Origin: Paludibacteraceae bacterium
GTDB lineage: Bacteria; Bacteroidota; Bacteroidia; Bacteroidales; Paludibacteraceae
DNA length: 64,000 nucleotides
NCBI GenBank assembly: GCA_017547145.1
Contig: JAFYQJ010000016.1
Location: 37,373-101,372 of the forward strand
Direction of reading: 5' to 3'
Shown: in pieces, positions 26,263 through 37,587 of the stretch
How the letters are laid out: every line of letters starts with the position of its first letter
How positions within the stretch are numbered: position 1 is the stretch's first letter
The notes under the pieces: model-generated
Told to the model about the DNA's origin: nothing
Database searches by the model: none
What the model saw: the letters and a program-made list of their open reading frames with translations, nothing else
Made by a program: the position numbers and the translations under genes

Positions 26263-27786
26263 ATGAGAAAAAAGTTTTCCATTCACTCACTACTTACTTT
26301 ATTAATCACAGATATTGCTTTTTGGGCAGTAGCAATATTTATTCTTATAACTTGGCGAGTCGTAGCTGACAAACAAATTATTACTAGATATTTAATCTCG
26401 TATGCAATTTTTGCAAGTATTTGGGTTGTATTTGGCATTTTAATAAAAAAATACAAGTCTTGGAGAAAAACATCATACAAAACCTTACTTCTGAAAGTTT
26501 TAATAACATCCATATTAACAGCAGGTTATATCCTTTATCATTACCACAAAATCTATCCTGATTTATCGATATTAACTTTATATTTTTCGCTACTTATAGT
26601 CCTTTGTATAAATATTTTTGCAATTCTTATCTATCAAGGCTATCGTTATGCAACGTTTATGGATGTCGTTTTACCAACATACGAAAAACGACATCCAAAC
26701 ACTGTATTAGAACCACCAATAACTATAGATAAAGAAAAAGCTAAAAAACTAAAACAATTAATCATTAATAATACAAACAAAGAAACATTTGATTTTCTTT
26801 CAAAGAATACACCCTTAGAAAGTACGAATACACATATTACTCAAACTACACATCGCTTAAACATTCAATTACTTACAAACTACCAATACGATTGTATTAT
26901 CAACCTTTCTCTATTAAATAATATTATTGGTATTAATAAGTTTTTTTGCGTTGTAAACGAAAAACTTCCTGATAATGGGATTTGGGTTTGTAGTTTTATT
27001 TCACAAGATGTTCTTCAAAAAAATATCCTAAACAAATACCCTAAAGTTATTAGAAAGATTGTATTTTATTGGAATATTTTATGCTATAGAGTAATACCAA
27101 AATTATTCTTTTTTCAACGTTTATATTATCAGAATAAAAAAAATAAGCAACGTTATTTTTCTCATACAGAAATACTTGGAAGGTTATCGTATTGTGGTTT
27201 TGAAATTGTGAAGGAAGAAGTTATAAATGGAATTACATACATCATTTCTAAAAGAAAAGATATTCCACAAAAGCAAGAACCAAAATTTTATGGCTTACTA
27301 ATAAAACTTCCACGCATCGGGAAAAAAGGGGAAATTTTTAATGTATATAAGCTTCGTACAATGTATCCTTACGCAGAATACATACAAGAATATATTTACC
27401 AAAAAAACAGTCTTACAGAAGGAGGTAAATTTAAAAATGACATAAGGGTAACATCGTATGGACAACTTATGCGAAAATATTGGCTAGACGAACTTCCTAT
27501 GATTTTCAATCTTATAAAAGGAGATATGAAATTAGTTGGTGTCCGCCCTTTGAGTAGACAATATTTCAGTCTATATTCAAAAGAATTACAAGAAAAAAGA
27601 ACAACTTTCAAACCAGGTCTTTTGCCGCCATTTTATGCTGATATGCCAAAAACACTTGAAGAAATTCAAGAATCCGAAATGAAATATCTAAAAGAGTGCG
27701 AAGTAAAAGGTGTTTTTCTAACAGATTTTAAGTATTTTTGGAGAATATTAGTAAATATTTTATTTAAAAAAGTACGTAGTAAGTAA
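26263..27786 (+). CDS. Initiating sugar transferase (PHPT core) with N-terminal membrane domain and a methyltransferase-like insert
   Basis: A 507-aa protein likely to start glycan assembly by moving a sugar-1-phosphate to undecaprenyl phosphate. Residues 1-125 form four membrane helices. Residues 340-500 carry the polyprenyl-phosphate hexosyl-phosphotransferase core: FNVYKLRTMYPYAEY, YGQLMRKYWLDELPMIFNLIKGDMKLVGVRPLS and FKPGLLPP. The usual re-entrant helix and KRxxD start of this domain are not visible. Between them (about 175-335) lies a stretch resembling the tail of a degenerate class I methyltransferase (FSHTEILGRLSYCGFEIV). Wzi follows at once. Confidence 0.75.
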   Translation: MRKKFSIHSLLTLLITDIAFWAVAIFILITWRVVADKQIITRYLISYAIFASIWVVFGILIKKYKSWRKTSYKTLLLKVLITSILTAGYILYHYHKIYPDLSILTLYFSLLIVLCINIFAILIYQGYRYATFMDVVLPTYEKRHPNTVLEPPITIDKEKAKKLKQLIINNTNKETFDFLSKNTPLESTNTHITQTTHRLNIQLLTNYQYDCIINLSLLNNIIGINKFFCVVNEKLPDNGIWVCSFISQDVLQKNILNKYPKVIRKIVFYWNILCYRVIPKLFFFQRLYYQNKKNKQRYFSHTEILGRLSYCGFEIVKEEVINGITYIISKRKDIPQKQEPKFYGLLIKLPRIGKKGEIFNVYKLRTMYPYAEYIQEYIYQKNSLTEGGKFKNDIRVTSYGQLMRKYWLDELPMIFNLIKGDMKLVGVRPLSRQYFSLYSKELQEKRTTFKPGLLPPFYADMPKTLEEIQESEMKYLKECEVKGVFLTDFKYFWRILVNILFKKVRSK

Positions 27787-29559
27787 ATGATTGCTGTTTT
27801 TAAAAAAATAGCCTTTATATTTTTTTTAATTTGTCCAATATCGCTATTGGCACAAAACATTCCTCAACATATTTCCTATTATCGTATTTATGATTTTATC
27901 GACGAATTAGCAATCGATAAAATCATTGATATTAACTCTGTTTCAAAACCATATAGTCGTAATTTTATAGCAAAAAAATTAATTGAAGCTCAATCAAAAG
28001 ATTCACTATTAACAAAAAGACAAAAAGTTGATCTTAAGTTTTTTTTAAATGATTATGCAATAGAGTTAGATACACTTCCCAAATCATATGTACATTGGAC
28101 CAACAAACGAACTTTTGATTTGGCATTACTTCAACCAGCATTTCAATATCAGGACAAAAATTTTAAATGCAGAATAACTCCAATTTTAGGAATGGACATC
28201 ATTGCTAATACTGCAAACAAAGGTGTTATTCTAAAACGTTGGTTTGGTGCCGATTTTCAAGCTACTATTGTTAATCATATTTCAGTATGGGCAAGTTACC
28301 GCGATCAATCTTTTTCAGGAAAATTTCTTAAATCTGAAGCTGGGTTAAAAGCAACTGATGCTCGTATTTCAAAACCTAATTTCCTAAACAACCTTGCTGG
28401 ATGCGAATACAAAGAAGCAAATTACGGAGGTGATTATAGCGATATGAGAGGGGGAATAAAAGCCTATACATGGTGGGGAAGCATTGGGATTATAAAAGAC
28501 AATTTAGTTTGGGGAGATTCTTATTCTTGCTCAAATATCATATCTGGACGAGCACCATCATTTCCTATGCTCACTTTAAACTTAAAACCGTGCAAATGGT
28601 TCGAATTAAACTATATTCATGGTTGGCTAATAAGCAACGTTGCAGATTCTACAAATTATTATTTAGAAGAAAATGGCAATGGTACAAAAACAAACTATCG
28701 CCCCTATAATAAATTCATTGCTGCCAATATGCTTACTTTCACACCAATAAAGGGACTAGATATATCTTTAGGAAATTCTATAATTTATGCAGAAAGAAAT
28801 GTGCATGCAGCATATTTTATTCCTATTGCTTTCTACAAATCTATCGACCATCTTCTAACCAAAGGATTAAAAACTGAAAACCAAAATTCTCAAATATTTT
28901 TTAACATAAGTTCTAGAAATATCAAGCATTTACATCTATTCGGATCAATTTATATTGATGAATTTAATAGTGCACGATTGAAAAAATCGAACCAACAAAA
29001 AAACCCTTTTTCATATAAGGTAGGGTTTAATGTAAATAATTGGCCATTAAAAAACTTATCGTTAATAGGAGAGTTTACTCGTTCTAATATAATCAATTAT
29101 AAGCACTCTATACAACAACTTACTTGGGCTTCTAACAATTATTGTTTAGGGCATTATTTAGGCGACAATTCGCAAGAGATTTTTGTAGCATTAAATTACA
29201 AACCTGTGTGGGCATTAAATATAAATCTTTCTTATACAAATGCCCGAAAATATAAAGATTACGAATATTTGCGAAGAGGAACTTCGGTAAAAATATCACA
29301 AATTTTGACACAAAAACCATTCAAAGAAATGGTTTGGCAAAATGATTTAATAGCATTAAAAGCAACGTACGAAATATTTAATAATTGTTATGCAGTTGTA
29401 AATGTTGAATACAACAACGCAAGAGGTTACACACCAAAATCAGAGCCTATCGAAGGTGAAAACAGATTGGATGCTCAAGGTTATTTAGATTATTACACTC
29501 CCAAATTCTATCAAGGAAAAAATATTACCATAACTTGTGGATTGAGTTTTGGATTTTAA
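27787..29559 (+). CDS. Wzi-family capsule assembly outer-membrane protein
   Basis: A 590-aa protein with a signal peptide (IAFIFFLICPISLLAQN), a short periplasmic helical segment with YRIYDFIDELA, then many alternating beta strands ending in an aromatic C-terminus (ITCGLSFGF), as in outer-membrane barrels. The layout matches Bacteroidota homologues of Wzi, the lectin that holds capsule on the cell surface in E. coli. It begins directly after the sugar transferase stop, so the pair links chain initiation and surface display. Start ATG 27787 gives the signal peptide. Confidence 0.8.
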   Translation: MIAVFKKIAFIFFLICPISLLAQNIPQHISYYRIYDFIDELAIDKIIDINSVSKPYSRNFIAKKLIEAQSKDSLLTKRQKVDLKFFLNDYAIELDTLPKSYVHWTNKRTFDLALLQPAFQYQDKNFKCRITPILGMDIIANTANKGVILKRWFGADFQATIVNHISVWASYRDQSFSGKFLKSEAGLKATDARISKPNFLNNLAGCEYKEANYGGDYSDMRGGIKAYTWWGSIGIIKDNLVWGDSYSCSNIISGRAPSFPMLTLNLKPCKWFELNYIHGWLISNVADSTNYYLEENGNGTKTNYRPYNKFIAANMLTFTPIKGLDISLGNSIIYAERNVHAAYFIPIAFYKSIDHLLTKGLKTENQNSQIFFNISSRNIKHLHLFGSIYIDEFNSARLKKSNQQKNPFSYKVGFNVNNWPLKNLSLIGEFTRSNIINYKHSIQQLTWASNNYCLGHYLGDNSQEIFVALNYKPVWALNINLSYTNARKYKDYEYLRRGTSVKISQILTQKPFKEMVWQNDLIALKATYEIFNNCYAVVNVEYNNARGYTPKSEPIEGENRLDAQGYLDYYTPKFYQGKNITITCGLSFGF

Positions 29560-29571
29560 AAAAACACTACT

Positions 29572-30695
29572 ATGAAGGCAATACAAATGGTGGATTTACA
29601 TTCACAATACGAAAATATTAAAAACGAAATCAACAGTGGTATTCAAGAAGTTTTAGATACTTGTACTTTCATTAAAGGCGGTAAAGTAAATGTTTTCCAA
29701 AAGCATTTAGAAGAATACTTAAATGTAAAACATGTAATTCCTGTAGGCAATGGTACCGACGCATTGCAAATTGCTCTCATGAGTTTAGGCTTAAAACGTG
29801 GCGATGAAGTTATAACGCCAACTTTTACATTTATTGCTACTGTTGAAGTTATTGCACTTTTAGGTTTAACACCAATATTTGTGGATGTTGATTACGATAC
29901 ATTCAACATTTCTACCGAAGCTATTAAAAAAGCAATTAGTCCAAAAACTAAAGCTATAATCCCTGTCCATTTGTTTGGACAAAACGCAAATATGGAGGAG
30001 ATACTTGCCATCGCTAAACAGCATAATTTATTTGTAGTAGAAGATTCATGTCAAAGTATAGGAGCAGAATATACATTCTCTAACGGAGTTACAAAAAAAT
30101 CAGGATGTATAGGAGACATTGGTTGTACCTCATTTTTCCCTTCTAAAAATTTAGGTTGTTATGGCGACGGAGGAGCTATTTTTACAAACAACGATTCTTT
30201 GGCTGAAAAAATGCGTGCAATAGCAAATCATGGGATGGTTGTACGATATTATCACGATTTTATAGGTGTAAATTCACGTTTAGATAGTATTCAAGCTGCC
30301 ATTTTAGATGTAAAACTAAAATCGCTAAACAACTATATTCAGAATAGACAACAAGCAGCTGAATTTTACACAAATGCTTTTGCCGATAATAAATACATTA
30401 AAACTCCAATAGTAGAGAAAAATACTACCCATGTATATCACCAATATACACTAAAAATCAATGGATTTGATAGAAATCTACTTCAAGAGAAATTAAAAGC
30501 AAAAGGAATACCTTCAATGATTTATTATCCTATACCTTTGCATTTACAAAAAGCCTATAAAAGTGAACATTATAAAAAAGGTGATTTTCCAATTGCAGAA
30601 AGTTTAAGTAATTCTGTACTAAGTTTACCGATGCATACAGAACTTGATTTAGAACAATTAACCTACATTACCAATACTGTTAATGATATTTTAAA

Positions 30696-30699
<4 letters not shown>
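29572..30699 (+). CDS. wbpE: UDP-2-acetamido-2-deoxy-3-oxo-glucuronate aminotransferase (WbpE type)
   Basis: A 375-aa PLP aminotransferase very close in sequence pattern to Pseudomonas WbpE. It should aminate C3 of UDP-3-keto-GlcNAcA using glutamate. The PLP lysine is K192 in TSFFPSKNLGCYGDGGAIF, and the cofactor aspartate is in VVEDSCQSIGA. GNGTDALQIALMSLG and GVNSRLDSIQAAIL are near-identical to WbpE blocks. The Porphyromonas gingivalis homologue PorR is needed for A-LPS. It overlaps the next gene by 4 bases (ATGA). Confidence 0.9.
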
Positions 30700-32238
<1,539 letters not shown>

Positions 32239-32239
32239 C

Positions 32240-32272
32240 AAAAAAAGGTAGGATTTTTTCCTACCTTTTTTA
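32240..32272. terminator. Bidirectional terminator between wbpB and the DUF4270 gene
   Basis: A perfect 13-bp stem (AAAAAAGGTAGGA with TCCTACCTTTTTT) with a short T loop. It has T-runs on both strands and lies between two converging genes, so it can end transcription from both sides. Confidence 0.88.
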
Positions 32273-32273
32273 T

Positions 32274-33665
32274 TTAAAAACCTGTATATAATAAATTTAA
32301 TCTTAACGGAGAAAATGAATTCATTCCACTTCGTACGGATATTCCGCTCAGTTTAAATAACGACTTTACCGACGTAATATAAGTTGCATCAGTAGAAGAT
32401 ATTGCATCGATAGGGAGAATAACCATATCTAGCATATCTGTTTCTGATAAATCTTTTTTGAAATAACTATTTAAAAGATAAGCCATATCAAAAGAATAAC
32501 TCTTCGATGAATTATCATAATATCCTATTACAGCAGTTGTATCTACACTCGTAGGCAATCCTTTATCAATAAAATAATCTACCAACAAATCCTTTTTCAA
32601 AAGAAGTAAAAATTCAGGTTTATCTAATTTTGAAGAAGGATCAGTATCTTCAACAACTTCTAAATTCAGTAAAGCTTGATTGATTGCTAAATGATTATTT
32701 TCAATTTTTTCATTTATAGACGATTTCATTTTCCCAATAGGAATCTTAACATTTGTATATATTCCTGCTGGTGATTTTATAAGATTCAAACTATCAATAG
32801 TATTTAGATTAGCTTTTACATCTGCAGTATCAGTATGAACAATTCTATTTATTTGACGTACCTCCTTGTTTACTGAATAATTAACCCATGTAGATACATT
32901 ATCCGTTTTTTCTTCTCCATCTATCCTATAAACTCGCGTATAATGATAATATAAACGTAAGTCAATTTGTGCCAAATGCAACATTGTAGACGAACCATAA
33001 TCTGTTGTTATATAAAATCCCTTAAATTTTTCTTGAAAAGCATCAATGCTTTCATATGCTTTCTCATCTAAATTAAAAAATCTTTCTGCATAACTTATAT
33101 CCAACTTATATTTAATATATGGTATAAATGTAGAATCCGCCAATACAGAATCGGGTAGTGAATAATCTATTGATGTTAAAACCTTTTTACCAATAGGAGT
33201 AGCATCTGGAGAAACATATTCATCTATGTTTATATTAGAAAAATATAGAGTAGTATAGTCTATAGCTTTTTTATCAATCTCATACAAACAAAATTCTAAC
33301 GGGGATTTTTCTGAACCCGACCACGATTTATAATACATATATAAAACCAAGGAATCAACAGCGGCTCCTTTTATCGAGTCAGAGTCTTGCGTAGGGAATT
33401 TATAATTGACAGGAGGAGCTATTTGAAATAACAAATCAGCCTTTGTTGTACCATAACGCTGATTGTAAATTTCACCTAACAAAAACGTATCATTTTGTAA
33501 AAAAATAGAATCTACAAAAAAATTAGATGTTTGCAAATGAAAAGTATCAGTACAAACAAAAATAGAATCACTTTCTGGTATTATAGAACCTCCTAAATTT
33601 GTATCGTTATTTTTACAACTAACCAATACAACAACACAAAATAGTATAAATAAAATTCGCTTCAT
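32274..33665 (-). CDS. DUF4270 lipoprotein
   Basis: A 463-aa predicted lipoprotein. The signal sequence MKRILFILFCVVVLVSC ends in a lipobox cysteine followed by KNNDTNLGGSIIPESDSIFV, the typical start of DUF4270 proteins of Bacteroidota. The rest is beta-rich with repeated FLLGEIYNQRYGTTKADLLFQ-like strands. Function of the family is unknown, and it is usually found beside a short glycogen-synthase gene, as here. ATG 33665 is chosen: 15 extra upstream in-frame residues would spoil the signal peptide. A 7-base gap separates it from the upstream gene. Confidence 0.82.
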   Translation of the reverse strand: MKRILFILFCVVVLVSCKNNDTNLGGSIIPESDSIFVCTDTFHLQTSNFFVDSIFLQNDTFLLGEIYNQRYGTTKADLLFQIAPPVNYKFPTQDSDSIKGAAVDSLVLYMYYKSWSGSEKSPLEFCLYEIDKKAIDYTTLYFSNINIDEYVSPDATPIGKKVLTSIDYSLPDSVLADSTFIPYIKYKLDISYAERFFNLDEKAYESIDAFQEKFKGFYITTDYGSSTMLHLAQIDLRLYYHYTRVYRIDGEEKTDNVSTWVNYSVNKEVRQINRIVHTDTADVKANLNTIDSLNLIKSPAGIYTNVKIPIGKMKSSINEKIENNHLAINQALLNLEVVEDTDPSSKLDKPEFLLLLKKDLLVDYFIDKGLPTSVDTTAVIGYYDNSSKSYSFDMAYLLNSYFKKDLSETDMLDMVILPIDAISSTDATYITSVKSLFKLSGISVRSGMNSFSPLRLNLLYTGF

Positions 33666-33672
33666 ATATTGT

Positions 33673-34479
33673 CTATAGACTCTTATAAAGAGATATGTAT
33701 GGTTGCACATAATCCTCTACATACTCCAAAAGCTTTTTATTTTGTTCTTTTGTATAATCAATCAACGAAGTATCTACATTTTCTGTTCCAACTATTACTG
33801 CATCAGAAAAATCGATAGCTAATTTTGTTAAATCTTCGTACGAAACTTCTTTTTGTTTTATCAAAGCGACATCTTCATCACTAATGCCATCCATCATCAA
33901 TTTTTCAGAAAATTCCTTTGAAAACATTTTCTTAAATTTATCCTCATAAAGAGAATAAACCATTTTTGAAGAAGAGAAAAATGGATCATCACTATATACT
34001 TTTTTTACATATAATGGTGTCAATGCTGTCATCCAACCATGACAATGAATTACATCTGGAGTCCAACGCAATTTTTTTATTGTTTCCAAAACTCCTCGTA
34101 CAAAAAATATCGAACGATCTTCGTTATCGTCAAATTCTTCACCTTTTTCATCTGTAAAAAGTGCTTTTCTTTGGAAATAATCTTCATTATCAATGAAGTA
34201 AACCTGCATACGAGCAGCTTGTATCGATGCAACTTTTATAATTAATGGGTGGTCAGTATCATTTATTATAAGATTCATTCCAGAAAGACGTTGTACTTCA
34301 TGCAATTGATTGCGACGCTCATTAATACAACCAAAGCGAGGCATAAAAATTCGTATTTCTAAACCATTTTCTTGTACACTTTGAGGTAGCTTACGACACA
34401 ATTGCGACATTATTGTTTCTGGCAAATAGGGTGTTATTTCTTGCGAAATAAACAACACTCTCAATGGATTTTGTGACAT
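33673..34479 (-). CDS. Short glycogen/starch synthase-like protein (GT5 N-terminal domain only)
   Basis: A 268-aa protein that matches only the N-terminal Rossmann domain of GT5 glycogen synthases: VLFISQEITPYLPETIMSQLCRKL, IRIFMPRFGCINERRNQLHEV, and TPDVIHCHGWMTALTPLYVK near residue 140. The C-terminal nucleotide-binding domain of full-length enzymes (about 480 aa) is absent. This half-length form is common in Bacteroidales, so it is not a fresh truncation. It may act with a separate partner or bind glucan. The operon continues into the DUF4270 gene. Confidence 0.78.
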   Translation of the reverse strand: MSQNPLRVLFISQEITPYLPETIMSQLCRKLPQSVQENGLEIRIFMPRFGCINERRNQLHEVQRLSGMNLIINDTDHPLIIKVASIQAARMQVYFIDNEDYFQRKALFTDEKGEEFDDNEDRSIFFVRGVLETIKKLRWTPDVIHCHGWMTALTPLYVKKVYSDDPFFSSSKMVYSLYEDKFKKMFSKEFSEKLMMDGISDEDVALIKQKEVSYEDLTKLAIDFSDAVIVGTENVDTSLIDYTKEQNKKLLEYVEDYVQPYISLYKSL

Positions 34480-34505
34480 ATTTTTTTGTTTAATTTTTCA
34501 GTATG

Positions 34506-34539
34506 CAAAGATATAAAAAAAAAAGTACAAAAATGCAAA
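34506..34539 (-). promoter_or_regulatory. Promoter for the glycogen-synthase-like/DUF4270 operon
   Basis: On the - strand, TTTG (34539-34536), 22 bases, then TATCTTTG (34513-34506) matches the Bacteroidota consensus. The predicted start near 34499 lies about 20 bases before the start codon. Confidence 0.6.
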
Positions 34540-34563
34540 CGTTGTAGCAAACAAAATGAGTTA

Positions 34564-34598
34564 AAAATAAAAAGAATAGCAAACGCTATTCCTTTTAC
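34564..34598 (-). terminator. Terminator of the seven-gene - strand operon
   Basis: Read on the - strand, AAAGGAATAGC pairs with GCTATTCTTTTT around a GTTT loop, followed by a T-rich tail. It lies 17 bases past the stop of the last gene. Confidence 0.75.
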
Positions 34599-34614
34599 TA
34601 ATAACATTTATCTA

Positions 34615-37587
34615 TTATTCTTTTGGTTTTAAAATTACACCAAGACTCTTTCTCCCATCAACTTTTATAACAATTGGCTTTTTAAAACGTACGTGTCGTA
34701 AGTAGGTTGTTTCTTCGTGAACTGGTAACGAATTTAAATAATCAAGATCGTAAAAACCATCATTATTATAAGGATTGATGGTAAGATACGAAACACCGAA
34801 CGATGTTAAATTTTGAAAAAAATGCGTTCCTTGACTTGGTTCTATACGATAATTAGATAAACCTGACTCTACAATAACACGAGCATTACTTATATGAGGC
34901 CATTTAACTGGGATTCCTAACCATGTATCGTTTGAACCCCATCGACCTGGACCTACTAATACATAATGTCGATTTTCCTTTTGCATTTTTTCATTTAGCT
35001 TTTCTACCTCGTACGCAATCATTTGATTATAACTTGGATTAAAAGTCTCAGGTTTTACATAAATAATATCATACACGCTATTATCTATACCATGCCCAAG
35101 TGCATTTTCTGAAGAAATAACTAAATTTTCTTTTGGTATCGTTCCTACTTCTTCTGATATAACTTCTTTGGTATCAACAATTGGACGTATTTGCAATAAA
35201 TAGAAATAACTAGTATTTTGATTATAATCTAAATTTACAGCAAATTCTATCTCTACAGGACGCCCCATTTCCATTTGAGAAATACGTAATACTTCTTGCA
35301 AAATTTCTGCTAATGGGAAAGCATTATGTTGCAATATATTTGCAAAAGTTATCACCTTTCGACCACCATCATATATACCATCATAAAGCACCTGATCATA
35401 AACGTCATAGGTAGATGCTAAAAGTCGCAAAGAACCATCTTGTTCAGCATCTCTAACACTAACTTTCAAGAGATTAAAACTATCATCCACCTCAGGTACA
35501 AAGTCTTTTTTACTTTGGTCTAAAGCATAAAAATAAGTCTGCGTTTCACGCAAAGCAAAATCTAGAGTACTTGTTTGTAAAACATGATGTGGATGCTTAG
35601 GTGAAAAACGCAAAGTCATGCCTCCGTCTACAATATACTTACCAAGTCCCATAGCTACGTTGGCAATTCCATCTTCAGCCTTTTCTTCACCAATTGGATA
35701 ATAATTCAACGAACGCACCACGCCTGAAAAAGAAGGGTAGTAACGACTACCATAACTTTGCCCACAAATCTCTTGTAAAACAACAGCCATTTTTTCCTCA
35801 TCTATCACATTTTGTGTAGCCCTCATATAAGCTTTACTTGCCTTATAATAAACAGATGCATAAACGGCTTTAACTGCCTGGCAAACATTTGGATACATTC
35901 GCTCAAAATCATTTTCATCGTATGGCACCATATAAGTTGAATAAATACCAGCAAATGGCTGATAATGTGAATCTTCCAACAAACTAGATGAACGAACTGC
36001 TAACGGAGCTTTTATAACATTAAGAAATGCATTCAAATCTTCTCGCACCGATTGTGGCAAACGTGCCGCCAAAAATTCCTTAAGAATCTCTTCATCAGAA
36101 GCATCAGATAGTGCAATCGGATAAAGCTGATTTGACTCCATAAATTCCAAAAATACATCTGTACATAAAACTAATGTTTTTGGAACAGTTATTTGAACGC
36201 CATCAAATTCATCTAATTGAGTATTTCGTTTTATCATCGAGTCTATAAAAGCAAGACCACGCCCTTTACCGCCTAATGAACCATTTCCAATACGAGCAAA
36301 ATTGGAGTATTGGTCAAACCTATCTTTTTGAAAAATAGCAACAACTCCACGATTTTTTGTTTTTCGATAGGCCACAATTGCACCAAAAATTATCTGACGA
36401 GCACGTTGTATATTTTCAGCATTATTCTGTCCAATACTTATATCTCGCAAAAACTCTGCTAGTGGAAACATAGCCCTAGAATACAACCATTGAGAAATTT
36501 TATTATGCGAAAGCTGCTCATAAAGCAAATCATCACTGATTTTAAAAATACTATCTTGAAGGTCTTTCAAATTGCGAACTCGACATTCTTCTTCTCCAGT
36601 ATTAGGATTAGAAAAAACCAAATCTCCAAAACCAAAGTAATCCGAAATTGCAGTTCGCAACTCACGATGCATTGTCTTCGAATTTTTATTAATAAAATAC
36701 AAATTGAGTTGCTCAGCTATTTTTCTATTAGATTCTTCGCTTGATTCTACAATGAACGGCATATCTTTTTTCTCACGACGTATCATTTCGCAAAGTTCAA
36801 ATCCAACACGTGGCGTTTTTTTCCCATTTTTCTTAAACGAAATATCAGTTATAACCCCCAACATATTGTTTTTGTATTTTTGATACAAATCAACGGCCTC
36901 TTCGTATGTACGTGCTAATAATATTTTTGGACGACCACGCATTCGTAGCATTTGTTCATGATCGTTGAGTGCTTCGGTCATAAAAGAACGAGATTGCTTA
37001 AATACAAAACGATATAATTTAGGCAATATCGAAGAATAAAAACGTATAGAATCTTCAACAAAAAGAATAACTTGAACACCTACTGACTCTACATCTTCGT
37101 CAACATTCATTTTATCTTCAAGCAACTTTGTAATTGCCAACAGCAAATTCGATTCTCCTAACCAACTAAAAACATAATCAATAGCACTTAAATCTTCACG
37201 CGATAATCTTCGAGAGACTTCGCGAGAAAACGGTGTTAAAACAACAATAGGAATCTCCGAATAGCGTTTTTTAATAACTTTTGCCCACTCAAAAGGATTA
37301 ATACTATCACCACTAGGCATTGATATAATTAAGTCGAAATTACGTTCTTTCAATTGCTCCATTGCATCATCTTCCGACGATACAAGTGTAAATCGAGGAG
37401 GGTAACGTAAATTTAATGATGTATATTCATTAAATATTTGTTCGTCGATACGGCCATCTTCTTCTAATGCAAAAGCATCATACTTACTTGCCAACAAAAG
37501 AATATTATATATACGCTTCTGCATCAAATTGGCAAAAGAAGTATCTTTGAAATAAAGCTGTTTAAGATCAGTATTTTTTTTATCCAT
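34615..37587 (-). CDS. Receiver-ATP-grasp protein (PEP/pyruvate-binding domain family), not a complete PEP synthase
   Basis: A 990-aa protein, usually labelled phosphoenolpyruvate synthase in Bacteroidales. Residues 1-160 look like a degenerate receiver. Residues 165-330 form a better receiver with the acidic pocket VILFVEDS, the phospho-acceptor position GVITDISF and a later lysine. Residues 430-820 carry the PPDK-type ATP-grasp domain (GSLGGKGRGLAFIDSMI, LAVRSSSLLEDSHYQPFAGIY). I see no swivelling phosphohistidine domain and no PEP/pyruvate barrel. It overlaps glgB by one base, which suggests a role in glycogen metabolism, perhaps glucan phosphorylation or control. Confidence 0.7.
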   Translation of the reverse strand: MDKKNTDLKQLYFKDTSFANLMQKRIYNILLLASKYDAFALEEDGRIDEQIFNEYTSLNLRYPPRFTLVSSEDDAMEQLKERNFDLIISMPSGDSINPFEWAKVIKKRYSEIPIVVLTPFSREVSRRLSREDLSAIDYVFSWLGESNLLLAITKLLEDKMNVDEDVESVGVQVILFVEDSIRFYSSILPKLYRFVFKQSRSFMTEALNDHEQMLRMRGRPKILLARTYEEAVDLYQKYKNNMLGVITDISFKKNGKKTPRVGFELCEMIRREKKDMPFIVESSEESNRKIAEQLNLYFINKNSKTMHRELRTAISDYFGFGDLVFSNPNTGEEECRVRNLKDLQDSIFKISDDLLYEQLSHNKISQWLYSRAMFPLAEFLRDISIGQNNAENIQRARQIIFGAIVAYRKTKNRGVVAIFQKDRFDQYSNFARIGNGSLGGKGRGLAFIDSMIKRNTQLDEFDGVQITVPKTLVLCTDVFLEFMESNQLYPIALSDASDEEILKEFLAARLPQSVREDLNAFLNVIKAPLAVRSSSLLEDSHYQPFAGIYSTYMVPYDENDFERMYPNVCQAVKAVYASVYYKASKAYMRATQNVIDEEKMAVVLQEICGQSYGSRYYPSFSGVVRSLNYYPIGEEKAEDGIANVAMGLGKYIVDGGMTLRFSPKHPHHVLQTSTLDFALRETQTYFYALDQSKKDFVPEVDDSFNLLKVSVRDAEQDGSLRLLASTYDVYDQVLYDGIYDGGRKVITFANILQHNAFPLAEILQEVLRISQMEMGRPVEIEFAVNLDYNQNTSYFYLLQIRPIVDTKEVISEEVGTIPKENLVISSENALGHGIDNSVYDIIYVKPETFNPSYNQMIAYEVEKLNEKMQKENRHYVLVGPGRWGSNDTWLGIPVKWPHISNARVIVESGLSNYRIEPSQGTHFFQNLTSFGVSYLTINPYNNDGFYDLDYLNSLPVHEETTYLRHVRFKKPIVIKVDGRKSLGVILKPKE

